A DNA stretch of 64,000 bases from JBDRMV01 sp043825615 (GCA_043825615.1 JBDRRS010000012.1:35936-99935), one strand, 5' to 3'. Counted from the stretch's first letter, positions 1 through 10,046 are shown. Notes: generated by a model from the sequence alone, not told the origin. Made by a program: numbers and translations.

Positions 1-1450
1 CCATCGGATGAACCATCAAATGCAATTTGTTGTTTTTTGAAAAATGATTAACAAAATCAGTTAAAGAATGTAACCATTTATAATAAATATAACTGCTGGC
101 TATAGGAGTAAAAATTTCAATGTTATTTCTATACTGACTTTTGCCAATAATTTGAGGTACCTCAATAAGTATTTTTTGCGGTTGTTTTTCAAAGAAAGAT
201 TCGTCATTTGTTTTATACAGGGGGTGTCCGACAATCCTAACTTTATCCGTATTTGAACTATGCAGTCCGCTGTATGAATCGACTGACAATTTACCCCACA
301 CTCCCAAAACGTCAGTGTATATAATATCTGAAGATAATCTCAAGTCGTTCATCAGCCCATGCTCCGTCGCTATAGTAACAGCATTTACCTTTTTTGCTAA
401 TACGTTTAAAATTCTTTGTTCCACAGAAACGTAACTGCCCATTAAAATAATTTTCGGTTTGATTCTACTAATCATCCATAAATAATTTAATATTGATCTT
501 TTCAAATACGGCATTCTATTAACGTATTTTCTTAGCATGCCCTCTATAAGATAGGATGCAACTTGGCTATTTGCAGAAAAATGATCACTAATATGCAAAA
601 CAATATCATCTTTTATCTTTAATAATATTTTTTCTGATATTTTCTTGCTCCGGTATTTTTCAAAAACATTAAACCAAATTCTTATTAATAAACTTATTAA
701 ATTAGGCGATATTGTTTTAACATTTTCATTTACGTTATTTATTTTTCCTTCAGTATAAAACATGTACTCGTCTGATTTTGATAAATATTCAATAATTGGA
801 ATAGTATTTCGATGAGAACCTGCTAATATATTTATTTTATTAGACTTTTTAAGAAAAAAAATTCTGAATGTATTTTTTATTAATTGAATTATTTTTTGAA
901 GGATAATGTTTTTGTTATCAGACGAAATTGTATTGTCTACGTGCTTTATGAGAGAACTTCTTTTAATTAACTCGCAATTGCAATTCTTCGTTTTTGCCTG
1001 CTCTTGCACAAAATCGTCATATTCAGTATTGCCTGATACCAATGTAATCTTTTTAATCAATGGATAAGATTTAAACACAAAATCTATAATTAAAGAATCT
1101 CTTAGTATCCATGAAAACTGAGAACCCCAAAAGATTTCATCAATTTCAAATAGATTAATCCCTTTAAATATGCTGTTTTTTTTTATATCGGCATCAAATT
1201 CTTTATAAAAGTTTCGAGCCAAATTCCAAACATAATTAGATAGTCCCTTAAGGTTATCGTATTTTTTTAATATGTCCAAATAAAATATGACTTCAAATGG
1301 CGGTTGCCAAATAGTTTTCAATAATGCAAGATCATCAGGATTATAATAGATAACGACATCATGATGAGCTATCTTTAAAATCAACTCACTTGCTTCCTTC
1401 TCATCCCAATAACCCCAATCCGGACTAAATAATAAAATATTTTTACTCAT
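1..1450 (-). CDS. Glycosyltransferase-like protein (partial, C-terminus beyond window)
   Basis: A reading frame starts with ATG at 1450 and runs without a stop off the left edge; 483 codons are visible. I do not recognise it firmly. The last third holds a TEHGLM segment, then GVWGK and a VGHPLY segment, a pattern like the sugar-nucleotide half of GT-B fold capsule or CDP-glycerol-type transferases. No membrane segment is seen, so it is probably cytoplasmic or peripheral. Its ATG overlaps the flippase stop by one base (TAATG), so it is translationally coupled and the last visible gene of the glycan operon. It is very AT-rich (13 G/C among bases 601-660). It could instead be another surface-carbohydrate protein of unknown activity. 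Confidence 0.6.
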   Translation of the reverse strand, partial: MSKNILLFSPDWGYWDEKEASELILKIAHHDVVIYYNPDDLALLKTIWQPPFEVIFYLDILKKYDNLKGLSNYVWNLARNFYKEFDADIKKNSIFKGINLFEIDEIFWGSQFSWILRDSLIIDFVFKSYPLIKKITLVSGNTEYDDFVQEQAKTKNCNCELIKRSSLIKHVDNTISSDNKNIILQKIIQLIKNTFRIFFLKKSNKINILAGSHRNTIPIIEYLSKSDEYMFYTEGKINNVNENVKTISPNLISLLIRIWFNVFEKYRSKKISEKILLKIKDDIVLHISDHFSANSQVASYLIEGMLRKYVNRMPYLKRSILNYLWMISRIKPKIILMGSYVSVEQRILNVLAKKVNAVTIATEHGLMNDLRLSSDIIYTDVLGVWGKLSVDSYSGLHSSNTDKVRIVGHPLYKTNDESFFEKQPQKILIEVPQIIGKSQYRNNIEIFTPIASSYIYYKWLHSLTDFVNHFSKNNKLHLMVHPM

Positions 1451-2940
1451 TACTGAACAATACCATATTTGAAATAAACTTTTTTAGTCAAAACCGATTT
1501 AAATCGTTTTACCAATATAACTGTCAAAATAATCAGAAAAGTAAAAAAAACAACACCTTGAAAATAGATAGTATTGTTTACATTAAATATTTTTGGAATA
1601 TTAATGAAAAAGAAATAATAAACACCTACCATACCGGCAGGCGCAGTAGTAGCAATTATTCTCTTTACTATTAAATACTTATTCAAATTCACATATCTAT
1701 ACGAAAGCATGGTTACACCAAGTCTATATATTATGAGTGAAATTATTGTACCAATAGCAACTCCTGCAAGGCCAAATGAGTGCTTAATCAAAAACATGCT
1801 AATAAAAACATTAATAACTACTGCAATGAATTGTATAACCAAAGAATACCATTGCCTATCTATCGTGTTCAATATTGAACCACCGGAAACAGAAGCGCCT
1901 ATACAAAATATAGAGGCCGGCAAAATACCCGCTGAATACTTTTTTAGAAATATCGGCACAAGATACGATATAAATAAAATTAGTACAACTGATAATATTG
2001 CGAACAGCACAGACATAACATATCCGGGGATAAACAAAAGAAAATCCAAACTATCCGCGCGTTTTGTTACGCCATATTTTTGATTCATACGCGGATAAAC
2101 AATTTCACCTATTCCATTAGAAATTGAACTGTAAATTACTCCGACCATCAGCAATAAACTGTAATAACCAAGTTGAGTTGTATCAAAATATTTCAGTATT
2201 ATAATTCTATCTACAGTTGTTAATAATCCATACAAGAATCCCACCATCATGATAGGAAACCCAATGCGGATAAGGCGGATACTTTTTGCAAATGAAATAA
2301 TGGGCATAATTTTGTATCGGCCTATATATACCAAAACACTTATAGTTAATATTTCAGCAATAAAAACAGTTATATATGGAGCCCTTGATTTCCATATAAA
2401 GGCACTAATGATAGCCAGCGTATTAATCATGATTGACAAAATAAAATTCACTTTCGAGAACGTGACAAAACGCAAATCGGCAAATAATAGACGCACGAAA
2501 TAATTATGAATCATAAGAAGCATAACATTTATTGAAGTCATAAAAATAGCAAATTTCATGAGTCCGGCAGACAAAGTCAAACTATACATTGCCATTAAGA
2601 TAGCTATTAAAAATGGGACCGTAAAAATTTGGCCAAAACCTATATTCCTTATTTCTTCAATCTCTTTTAACTTTCCTTCTCCGCGCAATCGTGGTATTTC
2701 TCTGGATAAACCATTTTGTGTCCCAAATGTTGTGTATTGATGGTATAGTTGTAGAATTTCTATACCCTTCCACGTTCCAAAATTTGTGGGTCCTAAAATT
2801 TTTGCAACGATAAATCCCTTCACGAAACCAAACATCATCCCAGAAATCGTTGCAAATGACATAGTACTATAATCCAAAATCGCTTGACCATACGGCAAGA
2901 GAATTATTTTTTGTTTTATAATATTTTTGATTTTTTTCAT
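1450..2940 (-). CDS. Polysaccharide flippase, Wzx/MATE-like
   Basis: A 496-residue integral membrane protein with about 12-14 hydrophobic helices across its whole length and short charged loops, the layout of the MOP/MATE superfamily (RfbX/Wzx) that flips undecaprenyl-linked oligosaccharides across the inner membrane. The N-terminal part (YSTMSFATISGMMFGFVKGF followed by KILGPTNFGTWK) is the typical first helix pair of such flippases. The ATG at 2940 is preferred to a TTG one codon upstream. It follows the GH57-like gene by 13 bases and couples to the partial glycosyltransferase. With the O-antigen-type ligases at 46-50 kb it suggests a Wzx/Wzy-dependent polymer. Substrate cannot be read from sequence. 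Confidence 0.88.
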   Translation of the reverse strand: MKKIKNIIKQKIILLPYGQAILDYSTMSFATISGMMFGFVKGFIVAKILGPTNFGTWKGIEILQLYHQYTTFGTQNGLSREIPRLRGEGKLKEIEEIRNIGFGQIFTVPFLIAILMAMYSLTLSAGLMKFAIFMTSINVMLLMIHNYFVRLLFADLRFVTFSKVNFILSIMINTLAIISAFIWKSRAPYITVFIAEILTISVLVYIGRYKIMPIISFAKSIRLIRIGFPIMMVGFLYGLLTTVDRIIILKYFDTTQLGYYSLLLMVGVIYSSISNGIGEIVYPRMNQKYGVTKRADSLDFLLFIPGYVMSVLFAILSVVLILFISYLVPIFLKKYSAGILPASIFCIGASVSGGSILNTIDRQWYSLVIQFIAVVINVFISMFLIKHSFGLAGVAIGTIISLIIYRLGVTMLSYRYVNLNKYLIVKRIIATTAPAGMVGVYYFFFINIPKIFNVNNTIYFQGVVFFTFLIILTVILVKRFKSVLTKKVYFKYGIVQ

Positions 2941-2953
2941 CAAGCTTTAAACA

Positions 2954-4903
2954 CTAATATATAGAAAAAGAAATTGAACCGTTAAGTTTCAACGGAAATT
3001 TCGCTGTTTCATCGGTTTCAGCGATAGAATGATAAATCCTTAAAAAATAAGTATCATCAATTTTCTGAAACTTTACCATCGGCACACAATACATCTCTGT
3101 CTTATCCGAGTAAATTCTGATACTCTTTTGATTATCTCCAAATTCGGTCCAGCCTTCCGTTGAACCAAGACAATGAGATGAAGATATTAAACTGTTCACT
3201 TCTTTCAGATGGTCAACATTCTCTTCTATGTTAAAACTTTCAGGCTCAAATCCGCCGTTTACCGTCTTATAATAGAGAGATTTTTCATCAAACGAGTATG
3301 GCATAAACGTCACAATGCCCATTTTAACGGAAGCCGGCGTTTTAATTACAAGTTTAAATTTATAATTTATATCCACTCTGCTGAGCTTTTTGTATATTTT
3401 TATTTCCTTTTCAATATCCCCTGCTAAAGTTTTTATATTAGCTTTGATCGATATAAAATCAGCCATATCCCTAAACACAGGCTTTACACACAGCAAATCC
3501 GTAATTTTTGGTTTTCCCTGAAATTCAATTATTGTGTGCCCCGTATAAAAATCAGCGGCGTATGATATATCATCATAATAACCGTGATACAGCGTTCCTA
3601 TCAACGGCTCTGAAGAAACTTTTTTAAAAAAAAGTTTATGTATCGCAAGCCCCCTATCTCTGTTAAGCGTTATTTTTACCTGCGGCGTGTCTATATCCAT
3701 GAGATTATTTCTTTCCGTTATTTTGTTTGACTTTTTTTCATACACGCATTTTTTTTCTTTCAATATTCCCTTTTTATCCCCTGCCCCTGATTCCTTTAAC
3801 GCTGTATCTAATTCTTTTCTGTATTTTTGAAATCTTTTTTCATCAATGTGCGTCCGAAAATCACTGCTCCAAAGATAACAAAGTTTTTCCCACAAAAAAT
3901 CTGTTTTTTCAGTACGCTGTTTGCCGTTTTTAAGAGCCTCATATATCTGCCAGCATTTCGTATTTATTTTTGTGTCGTCCCTGCCTGTTACCGCCCATCT
4001 TGTAATATTATATTTCCCCTGTTTCTTCACCGGAATCGGACAATCCGTAGATTCAAGTTTTAATTTATGCCCTGACAAAGATTTTGCGCTAAAACTCAGC
4101 GCTTCCGACGGACATATCAGGTTAAATCTTTTATCTTCCTTTAACCTGCCAAACAGTTTGGAAATTCTGTTCCATTCGCCGCCACGACCAAGCTTCGCCT
4201 CCGTAAAAAATCGCCCCGGCCTGTAATCAAATATTTCAGCGTCATTTCCATAAAGCGCCAAAATTCTTTTTTCCCCGCTGATTTCCGAATGCAAATACTT
4301 AAAATATGTTTCCATATCCGTTTCTCTGTGAACATATCTTTGGAATTTTTGAAATGCTATGGCATTGTTCCATATCACTGAAATTTTATTACCTTGATTA
4401 TCCACAGCATACTGCGGATAAAACTGCCATTCCCTTTTCCATTCAGGATGAAATTTATACGGGTTGTTCCACTCCATTATTATCGCTTTATACCCCGCTT
4501 TAAGATAATGCGTTATTATTCCTGAAGAATACGCCTGTTCGTTTACCAAAGCAATCTTCGGCTTAACTCCCAATATTTTTTGATATGTTTCCATTCCAAA
4601 ACGCTGATTCTTTTCATTGACTTCCGCCGGAACAAGCGGCCCGATTATCTGCATATAACCGCTTCCTATCAGTTCGCATTTTTTCTTACGCAGTAGTCTG
4701 CGAAAAACATTCACCCACTTTTTATCCAGTTTATTTACAACTTCCAGCGACGCGCCGGATATTTCGATACCTACGGGCACATCAAACTTTTCAGCCAATT
4801 TAAGTATGGGACAATAACATTTCTCAATTACTGTTTTTCTCTTATTTTTCGGAATGGAGGAATAAAACATATTCAGATGAAATAGCGAATACAAAGATAG
4901 CAT
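2954..4903 (-). CDS. GH57-like glycoside hydrolase family protein
   Basis: A 649-residue soluble protein without signal peptide. The N-terminal ~380 residues fit the beta/alpha barrel of glycoside hydrolase family 57: FHLNMFYSSI near residue 8 (motif 1 position), IGSGYMQ near 80, VNEQAYSSG with E122 as candidate nucleophile, and YGNDAEIFDYRPGRF near 218-232, which carries the acidic motif-4 residues. The C-terminal ~270 residues look like the beta-rich domain that follows GH57 barrels. GH57 members include amylases, branching enzymes and glucanotransferases; one in a surface-glycan operon may transfer or trim sugars on a cytoplasmic intermediate. It lies six bases after an ATP-grasp gene. The family call is fairly secure, the reaction is not. 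Confidence 0.72.
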   Translation of the reverse strand: MLSLYSLFHLNMFYSSIPKNKRKTVIEKCYCPILKLAEKFDVPVGIEISGASLEVVNKLDKKWVNVFRRLLRKKKCELIGSGYMQIIGPLVPAEVNEKNQRFGMETYQKILGVKPKIALVNEQAYSSGIITHYLKAGYKAIIMEWNNPYKFHPEWKREWQFYPQYAVDNQGNKISVIWNNAIAFQKFQRYVHRETDMETYFKYLHSEISGEKRILALYGNDAEIFDYRPGRFFTEAKLGRGGEWNRISKLFGRLKEDKRFNLICPSEALSFSAKSLSGHKLKLESTDCPIPVKKQGKYNITRWAVTGRDDTKINTKCWQIYEALKNGKQRTEKTDFLWEKLCYLWSSDFRTHIDEKRFQKYRKELDTALKESGAGDKKGILKEKKCVYEKKSNKITERNNLMDIDTPQVKITLNRDRGLAIHKLFFKKVSSEPLIGTLYHGYYDDISYAADFYTGHTIIEFQGKPKITDLLCVKPVFRDMADFISIKANIKTLAGDIEKEIKIYKKLSRVDINYKFKLVIKTPASVKMGIVTFMPYSFDEKSLYYKTVNGGFEPESFNIEENVDHLKEVNSLISSSHCLGSTEGWTEFGDNQKSIRIYSDKTEMYCVPMVKFQKIDDTYFLRIYHSIAETDETAKFPLKLNGSISFSIY

Positions 4904-4908
4904 AACAG

Positions 4909-6126
4909 TTATTTCATCTTCACTTTAATCAAATTAATTATTCGATTTGCCCGGCTTACTGCCTGCTGACGGGTTTTTCCGCAAACCAACACAGTACCTT
5001 TGCGCATAGTATGATTTTCAATATTAAATATTTTTTCTCCAACTTTTAAATTCACATCGTAATATTTTACCCAATCCGGTAAAGTATCCCGTTTAGGGCA
5101 ATTAATACTCTTTACAACACCGCTATCCACGAATAAAAACCTATTTGACTGATATACTTTATGTTGTAACTGTTTCGGAGGCGAGACTTCCTCCGCTAAA
5201 GAAATCGATATAGCGGCTTTAACTAAATTTATCCCATAAACCAGAGGTATTGTTATTGTTGAAAAAAAACCACCACTTAATCTTATCGCAACTTCAATGA
5301 TATACGGCTGCCCGTTCTTAATAACAATATCCCCTTTCAAAACGCCATTTCTTATACCTATGGCTTTGGCAGCTGCATCTAAAATATTATTAAGTTTGCT
5401 TTTAATTTTAGAATAATATTTACTTGGCGTCTCCCCTCCGTTCTCTACCACAAACGGGTACGTTTTATCCAACATGGAATAATTCCTATCCGCAACGCCG
5501 CACAAATATGTTTTGCCGTTTAGCACCAGCGACTCCGTACTGATTTGCTGCCCAGACAACCATTCTTCTAAAATTAATTTCCCAAGTTTCGAAAATTGCT
5601 TTGAATACTCATATGCCCATGATAAATCCGAATCTTTATTAACTCTCACTACACCGCGAGCCCCCCGGCTGTCTATGGGTTTCAAAACAGATTCTTTGAA
5701 ATATTTAATTTTATTTTTCAATTCTTCTTCTGAATTAATATCGGTGAATCCCCCAATCGGCAGACCTTCTTCTTTAAAACATTTTTTCATTTTGTATTTA
5801 TCGGTTGAAAGAACGGCCTGTTCCATACCAGGCGATGGTAATTTAAGGTATTCAGCAACTCTCGCTACAGATCTAACAGCATCACTCGCTATAGTTATTA
5901 CCCCATTAATTTTATCCTTATCTCGATATGCCGCAACAGCTTCTAGTACTTCTTCTGGGTCATATATGCTGGCATGTATAAAATCATCTCCTATGTAATT
6001 TGCTGGAGCATTTACATTTCCGTCGCAAATAATCACCCTCAAACCCATTTCTTTGGCAACTGTTATACCCTCAATAGCTTCTTGGCCGCCCGAAAGTACT
6101 AAAAGCGTCTTGCTTATCTGACCCAT
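4909..6126 (-). CDS. ATP-grasp carboxylate-amine/thiol ligase-like protein (1 of 3)
   Basis: A 405-residue ATP-grasp protein. A Rossmann-like pre-ATP-grasp domain (LVLSGGQEAIEGI, residues 9-21) is followed by the ATP-binding core: K149 in LKPIDSRGARGV, E187-E188 in ILEEWLSGQ, and the metal/substrate strand IIEVAIRLSGG (E278, R282). The family joins a carboxylate to an amine or thiol through an acyl-phosphate. The start overlaps the end of the SDR gene by 13 bases. It is one of three non-identical ATP-grasp genes within 5.2 kb, between sugar-modifying enzymes, so it probably acts on a sugar acid or amino-sugar. E-x-A-x-R replaces the textbook E-x-N-x-R, which is common in carbamoyl-phosphate-synthase-like members. 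Confidence 0.82.
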   Translation of the reverse strand: MGQISKTLLVLSGGQEAIEGITVAKEMGLRVIICDGNVNAPANYIGDDFIHASIYDPEEVLEAVAAYRDKDKINGVITIASDAVRSVARVAEYLKLPSPGMEQAVLSTDKYKMKKCFKEEGLPIGGFTDINSEEELKNKIKYFKESVLKPIDSRGARGVVRVNKDSDLSWAYEYSKQFSKLGKLILEEWLSGQQISTESLVLNGKTYLCGVADRNYSMLDKTYPFVVENGGETPSKYYSKIKSKLNNILDAAAKAIGIRNGVLKGDIVIKNGQPYIIEVAIRLSGGFFSTITIPLVYGINLVKAAISISLAEEVSPPKQLQHKVYQSNRFLFVDSGVVKSINCPKRDTLPDWVKYYDVNLKVGEKIFNIENHTMRKGTVLVCGKTRQQAVSRANRIINLIKVKMK

Positions 6127-6845
6127 GCTCCCCCGTTTACACTCAAAGTTTGAGCCGTCATATACGACGATTCATCCGATGCTAAAAATATGGCGGCGCC
6201 AACCATTTCTTCATATCTTGCAAATCTCTTTATCAGCATTAAGGACAGCGCTGTCTCGCGCACTTCCGGAGCCATTGTCTTTTCAGTCAATTCTCCGGCG
6301 ATCACACCCGGAGAAAGCGTATTAACACATATATTGCGCGACCCGAGAAAACGGGCAAGATTATGCGTCAACGCCATAACCCCCATTTTCGCGCAGGCGT
6401 ATGAAGGAGTCCTCGGTCCGCCATATTCACCCGAGAGAGAACCGATGTTAATAATGCGCCCATAATCCGTAATAAACGGCAAAACTTCTTGACAGCATCG
6501 GAATACACCCGTTAAATCGACATCTATAACTTCTTTCCATTCTTCATCTGTTTGCTTGTCAAAATCAGCAGTTCTATTAATACCCGCGTTATTGACCAAA
6601 ACATTAATATGCCCATACCGTTCCGCTACTTTCCTAAATGCCTCACGAACACTTCCGCGATCACGCACATCCAGAGGAAGAACTAATTCTGTGTTTAACT
6701 TCTTTGCCAACTCTTTTGCTTTTTGCTTCTGTGAAACATAAGTAATTACTACTTTTGCTCCTTCTTTTGCAAAACCCGCGGTTATGGCAGCCCCAATTCC
6801 CCTGCTTGAACCCGTCACAATGCACACTTTATCTTTTAAACGCAT
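6114..6845 (-). CDS. Short-chain dehydrogenase/reductase (FabG-like)
   Basis: A 243-residue classical SDR. It has the NAD(P) motif TGSSRGIG at residues 11-18, NNAG at 85-88, and the catalytic S136, Y149 and K153 (YACAK). The usual tetrad asparagine position (VIDVDLTG, residue 110) is aspartate. It reduces a keto group or oxidises a hydroxyl with NAD(P)H. FabG is the closest textbook relative, but an SDR between ATP-grasp and transaldolase genes in a glycan operon is more likely a sugar or sugar-precursor oxidoreductase, as with PtmA-type enzymes of legionaminate loci. Start ATG at 6845 lies 11 bases after the transaldolase stop. Confidence 0.87.
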   Translation of the reverse strand: MRLKDKVCIVTGSSRGIGAAITAGFAKEGAKVVITYVSQKQKAKELAKKLNTELVLPLDVRDRGSVREAFRKVAERYGHINVLVNNAGINRTADFDKQTDEEWKEVIDVDLTGVFRCCQEVLPFITDYGRIINIGSLSGEYGGPRTPSYACAKMGVMALTHNLARFLGSRNICVNTLSPGVIAGELTEKTMAPEVRETALSLMLIKRFARYEEMVGAAIFLASDESSYMTAQTLSVNGGAWVR

Positions 6846-6856
6846 TATTCAACTCC

Positions 6857-7531
6857 TTAATCTATTGACTCATATAATTCTCTCACGCTGACCGATAATT
6901 GTTTCCAACTATCCAAAAATTCCTTTTCGCCTAACTGAAAAAGCGGATTATTATAAACCTTCTCCCAACATGACGGCGGAACCGTTATTGCATCAGAACC
7001 GGCGATAATAGCGTCGATGAGATAATTAGGATCCCTTATTGATGCTGATAATAACTTCGTCGGGCTTTCCATTTTGACTATTGCCTGTTTCATCTGTGAA
7101 ATAGCCTCAATATTACTTAAACCAAAATCTTCAACTCGCCCGATAAACAGACTCACATAATCCACGCCCAGCTTGATAAACGGAATCGCCTGAGAAGGAT
7201 GAAAAATCAATGTCACATTCATTTTGAGACCGGCGGCTTTCATATCCTGAGCGGCAAGAAGTCCCTGTACTGAAGCAGGAACCTTAATAACAATATTATC
7301 AGCTAATTTATTGAGTTTCATTGCTTGCTTTACCATACCTGCAGGATCAGGATGGGTCACTTCAACGGAAATTGGACCGGAAACTAATGAAGCAATTTTT
7401 TTTATCTGCTCAACCGGCTCATTTCCCTCTTTTGCCAGTAATGCGGGATTAGTTGTAATCCCGTCGACAAGACCTAAAGGATTGTACTCCTTAATGTCTT
7501 CAATTGATGCCGTGTCTAGAAAATATTCCAC
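6857..7531 (-). CDS. Fructose-6-phosphate aldolase/transaldolase family (FSA/TalC type)
   Basis: A 224-residue TIM barrel of the short transaldolase family. It begins MEYFLDTASI with D6, has the VDGITTNPALL signature (T26, N28) and the Schiff-base lysine K83 in VIKVPAS, matching K85 of E. coli FSA. Family members transfer dihydroxyacetone or cleave fructose-6-phosphate. The start is GTG at 7531 behind a strong AAGGAGGG. Placement between an SDR and an ATP-grasp gene, away from pentose-phosphate genes, suggests use in building or cleaving an unusual ketose rather than central metabolism; that role is inference. Confidence 0.86.
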   Translation of the reverse strand: MEYFLDTASIEDIKEYNPLGLVDGITTNPALLAKEGNEPVEQIKKIASLVSGPISVEVTHPDPAGMVKQAMKLNKLADNIVIKVPASVQGLLAAQDMKAAGLKMNVTLIFHPSQAIPFIKLGVDYVSLFIGRVEDFGLSNIEAISQMKQAIVKMESPTKLLSASIRDPNYLIDAIIAGSDAITVPPSCWEKVYNNPLFQLGEKEFLDSWKQLSVSVRELYESID

Positions 7532-7590
7532 AAACCCTCCTTAATTCCGGTATTTCATAATTTTCGGAATCCAACACAAAATCTCACAAT

Positions 7591-8802
7591 TTACAAAATC
7601 TCAATTTCTGATTCGACTTTTTTCAAACTATCCAAAGCATTTTTATAGTTATCCCCCCTTACAAACACACTCGCCACGCCGGATAAAGCACTTTTCGATT
7701 CAGCAGATTTAATATTATTCATATAAATAAACCAAGAAAACAAACCTTCTAATTTTTCGGGGTCACTCTTAAAGCGAATTGCCTTGATATCCCGTTTTTT
7801 ACTCAATATAACTTTGCACAGAGCCACTTTTGTTCTAGTGGGTTTTACATATGCTATATCGGGCTCGTCACCGACAATGCATTGTATCATAAAGTTGAAA
7901 GGTTTAATGCCCGTAGCTTCGGGAAATATTTGTAGTGACCCGTTTGGCCCGTGTAGCCGGGGAGCTATTTCAATAATTTTCAAGTCTCCTTCGCGGGTCA
8001 AAATAAAATCACCCCCTATCGGACCCCATTCTATACCCATGGCTTTAGCCGCTGTTTCGAGCAAACTATAAACATTCTCGATTACCGCAGGGCTTTGCAA
8101 AGAAGGGCATATATTAAAATTCTCTACTGGATTATATTGCCTATATTCCTCCGTATCATTGGAAAAAAAACTGTCAGCAGTTCCACCGCGATGAAATTTG
8201 CCATCGCTGAATATCCCCTGAGCGTCAATAAAAGTTCCTGACAAGCACTCTTCCAATATTAGAACGGGAAATTTGCTAACCTGCCTAACTTCAGTATATG
8301 CTTTTTCAATGCCACTTAGATTCTCAATCTTTTTTATACCTCTTCCCCCGCAACTATCAACAGCTTTCATAAACATATGCCCTCTGCCCAACTTTTTATA
8401 GGCTTTTTCAGCAGCCTTTAAAGAAGCTATTTCAAAATAGTCAGCTGTAGGCAAATTGTGTTTTTTAAAATTTCTTTTCATCAGGACTTTATTATCACAA
8501 TTCATTACAACTTCAATGGAAATTGTCGGCAATGCCGTAGCCGAAGCCACAATAGCGACTGTGGGCGCCTGATTAATGAGCGTAAAGATACCGGATATAT
8601 TCAGATGATCCTTGTTGAGCAATATCCATGCTATAAGACTTTGCACATCACGCGCATCTATATTAACAGGAACATCTGCTTTTTCAAATGCGGGGGCTTT
8701 ACCATTCATATCTGTTACAATAACCCTGTATCCCATATCTTGAATAATTCCGACGGCCTTACTTTCCTGAATCCCACCACCGACCATTACAACAGACTTC
8801 AT
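7591..8802 (-). CDS. ATP-grasp ligase-like protein (2 of 3)
   Basis: A 403-residue ATP-grasp protein with a glycine-rich N-terminus (MVGGGIQES), then FMKAVDSCGGRGI (K146, glycine loop 152-155), LILEECLSG (E184-E185) and the metal strand IIEIAPRLHGPNGS (E278, R282). All catalytic elements are present. Its start overlaps the stop of the third ATP-grasp gene by four bases (ATGA), so the two are translationally coupled and may act in sequence or as a complex. The general reaction is acyl-phosphate formation and amide or thioester bond formation. A C-terminal ~90-residue extension resembles that of PurK/CarB-like sugar-locus members. Substrate is unknown. Confidence 0.82.
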   Translation of the reverse strand: MKSVVMVGGGIQESKAVGIIQDMGYRVIVTDMNGKAPAFEKADVPVNIDARDVQSLIAWILLNKDHLNISGIFTLINQAPTVAIVASATALPTISIEVVMNCDNKVLMKRNFKKHNLPTADYFEIASLKAAEKAYKKLGRGHMFMKAVDSCGGRGIKKIENLSGIEKAYTEVRQVSKFPVLILEECLSGTFIDAQGIFSDGKFHRGGTADSFFSNDTEEYRQYNPVENFNICPSLQSPAVIENVYSLLETAAKAMGIEWGPIGGDFILTREGDLKIIEIAPRLHGPNGSLQIFPEATGIKPFNFMIQCIVGDEPDIAYVKPTRTKVALCKVILSKKRDIKAIRFKSDPEKLEGLFSWFIYMNNIKSAESKSALSGVASVFVRGDNYKNALDSLKKVESEIEIL

Positions 8803-10046
8803 GACGCTTTCCCAGCGGTATTCATTTTTGCTTCTAATTTCCTCACTTCATTCTCCGCAGCAAGTAATGCTTTCTTACGAGATGGGCCTTTAGTTATAAC
8901 CCATGCCACGACATCCGCCAACGATTTCGGAGAACAAACAATAGCTCCCGATGTTTTATTCCATTCACATATGATATCTTTCCCTATATTCAAACCTCTT
9001 GTATATAATGCAAGTTCACGTAACAACATCTTTTTGTTAGCAAACATAAAATGCAGAGCGCAAGCCTCTTTAAAATTAAAATCAGTATCCATGTTTTTTT
9101 TACCGATGGCAATGTTAATAAGAATATCATAAATATCAACATTAAGGGATCTGAATAATCTATCCAATTTCGCATCCATTAACATCCCAGCTTCCAACAC
9201 ATATAAAACCTTATCCTTTGTCAGAATAAGGTCTACGCTAAATAGATAATTATTTATTCCTAATGCTCGCACTGTTTTTGCAACAAGTCTCTTGATTCTC
9301 ACATAGTCTCTATTCTTTTTACCCGTTTTATTCCTAATTCCCGCAACAAACCCAGAAGTAATAAACGACTTTTTTCGACCAAGATTAAACTTGTCAATAA
9401 TATCAACGATAAATACTTCCCCGTCATCAACGTAACCCGAAATATTCAATTGTTTGCCACGAATATATTCCTCTATAATTAAAGGTTTTTTAAATTTGTA
9501 TTTTCTCATATACTCCGCCATATCCTTACTCTTCCCAAAAAAATACACCCCTGCCGAACCCACTGAGTCTACAGCGGGTTTAACAACAACGGGAAATTTA
9601 AATTTATAATCTTTCATTGCGGATATTTCATCTTTATTCCGCAGCATAATATATTTAGGCGTAGGAATATGAGAATCAACTAAAATATTTTTCATCTTTT
9701 GCTTATTCGTAGTATTCTGCACCGCTTTAACAGAAAAGGATTTTATATTGAATTCTTTTGCAGCAAGAGCACACGTTTTAAGAGCCGCAGTAGACGATGA
9801 ATAAGTTATAATACCCACCAAATTATATTGCTTTCGAAAATTACGTATTTCCTTTATTATTGATTCCGTATCATATATGCTTAATTCAATAAAAACATCC
9901 GCATACTTGCTACAAAACGCTTTTTTATTTTGGTCAAATACAAAAGCACATAAACATTTTTTCTTTGCGGTTAATACAAAATCAAGGTGTGATTTACTGC
10001 CACCAAGAATTATTAATACATTTAGTTTAGATTTATTTCTGCTCAT
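8799..10046 (-). CDS. ATP-grasp family protein with altered metal site (3 of 3)
   Basis: A 415-residue protein with the same architecture as its two neighbours: an LIILGGSKSH N-terminal loop, VVVKPAVDSVGSAG (K156), LIIEEYIRGKQL (E192-E193). The C-terminal metal strand reads VLYVLEAGMLMDA: E285 is kept, but the usual E-x-N/A-x-R is E-A-G-M-L, without the arginine or asparagine. It may bind ATP but use a changed substrate pocket, or be catalytically weak. It follows the nucleotidyltransferase/methyltransferase fusion by 56 bases and couples to ATP-grasp 2 by ATGA. Confidence 0.78.
   Translation of the reverse strand: MSRNKSKLNVLIILGGSKSHLDFVLTAKKKCLCAFVFDQNKKAFCSKYADVFIELSIYDTESIIKEIRNFRKQYNLVGIITYSSSTAALKTCALAAKEFNIKSFSVKAVQNTTNKQKMKNILVDSHIPTPKYIMLRNKDEISAMKDYKFKFPVVVKPAVDSVGSAGVYFFGKSKDMAEYMRKYKFKKPLIIEEYIRGKQLNISGYVDDGEVFIVDIIDKFNLGRKKSFITSGFVAGIRNKTGKKNRDYVRIKRLVAKTVRALGINNYLFSVDLILTKDKVLYVLEAGMLMDAKLDRLFRSLNVDIYDILINIAIGKKNMDTDFNFKEACALHFMFANKKMLLRELALYTRGLNIGKDIICEWNKTSGAIVCSPKSLADVVAWVITKGPSRKKALLAAENEVRKLEAKMNTAGKAS

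Noticed and set aside
8458..9132. A 224-codon plus-strand frame across the two ATP-grasp genes
   Set aside because: It is antisense to well-supported coding sequence, has no recognisable domain and an amino-acid mix typical of a shadow frame.
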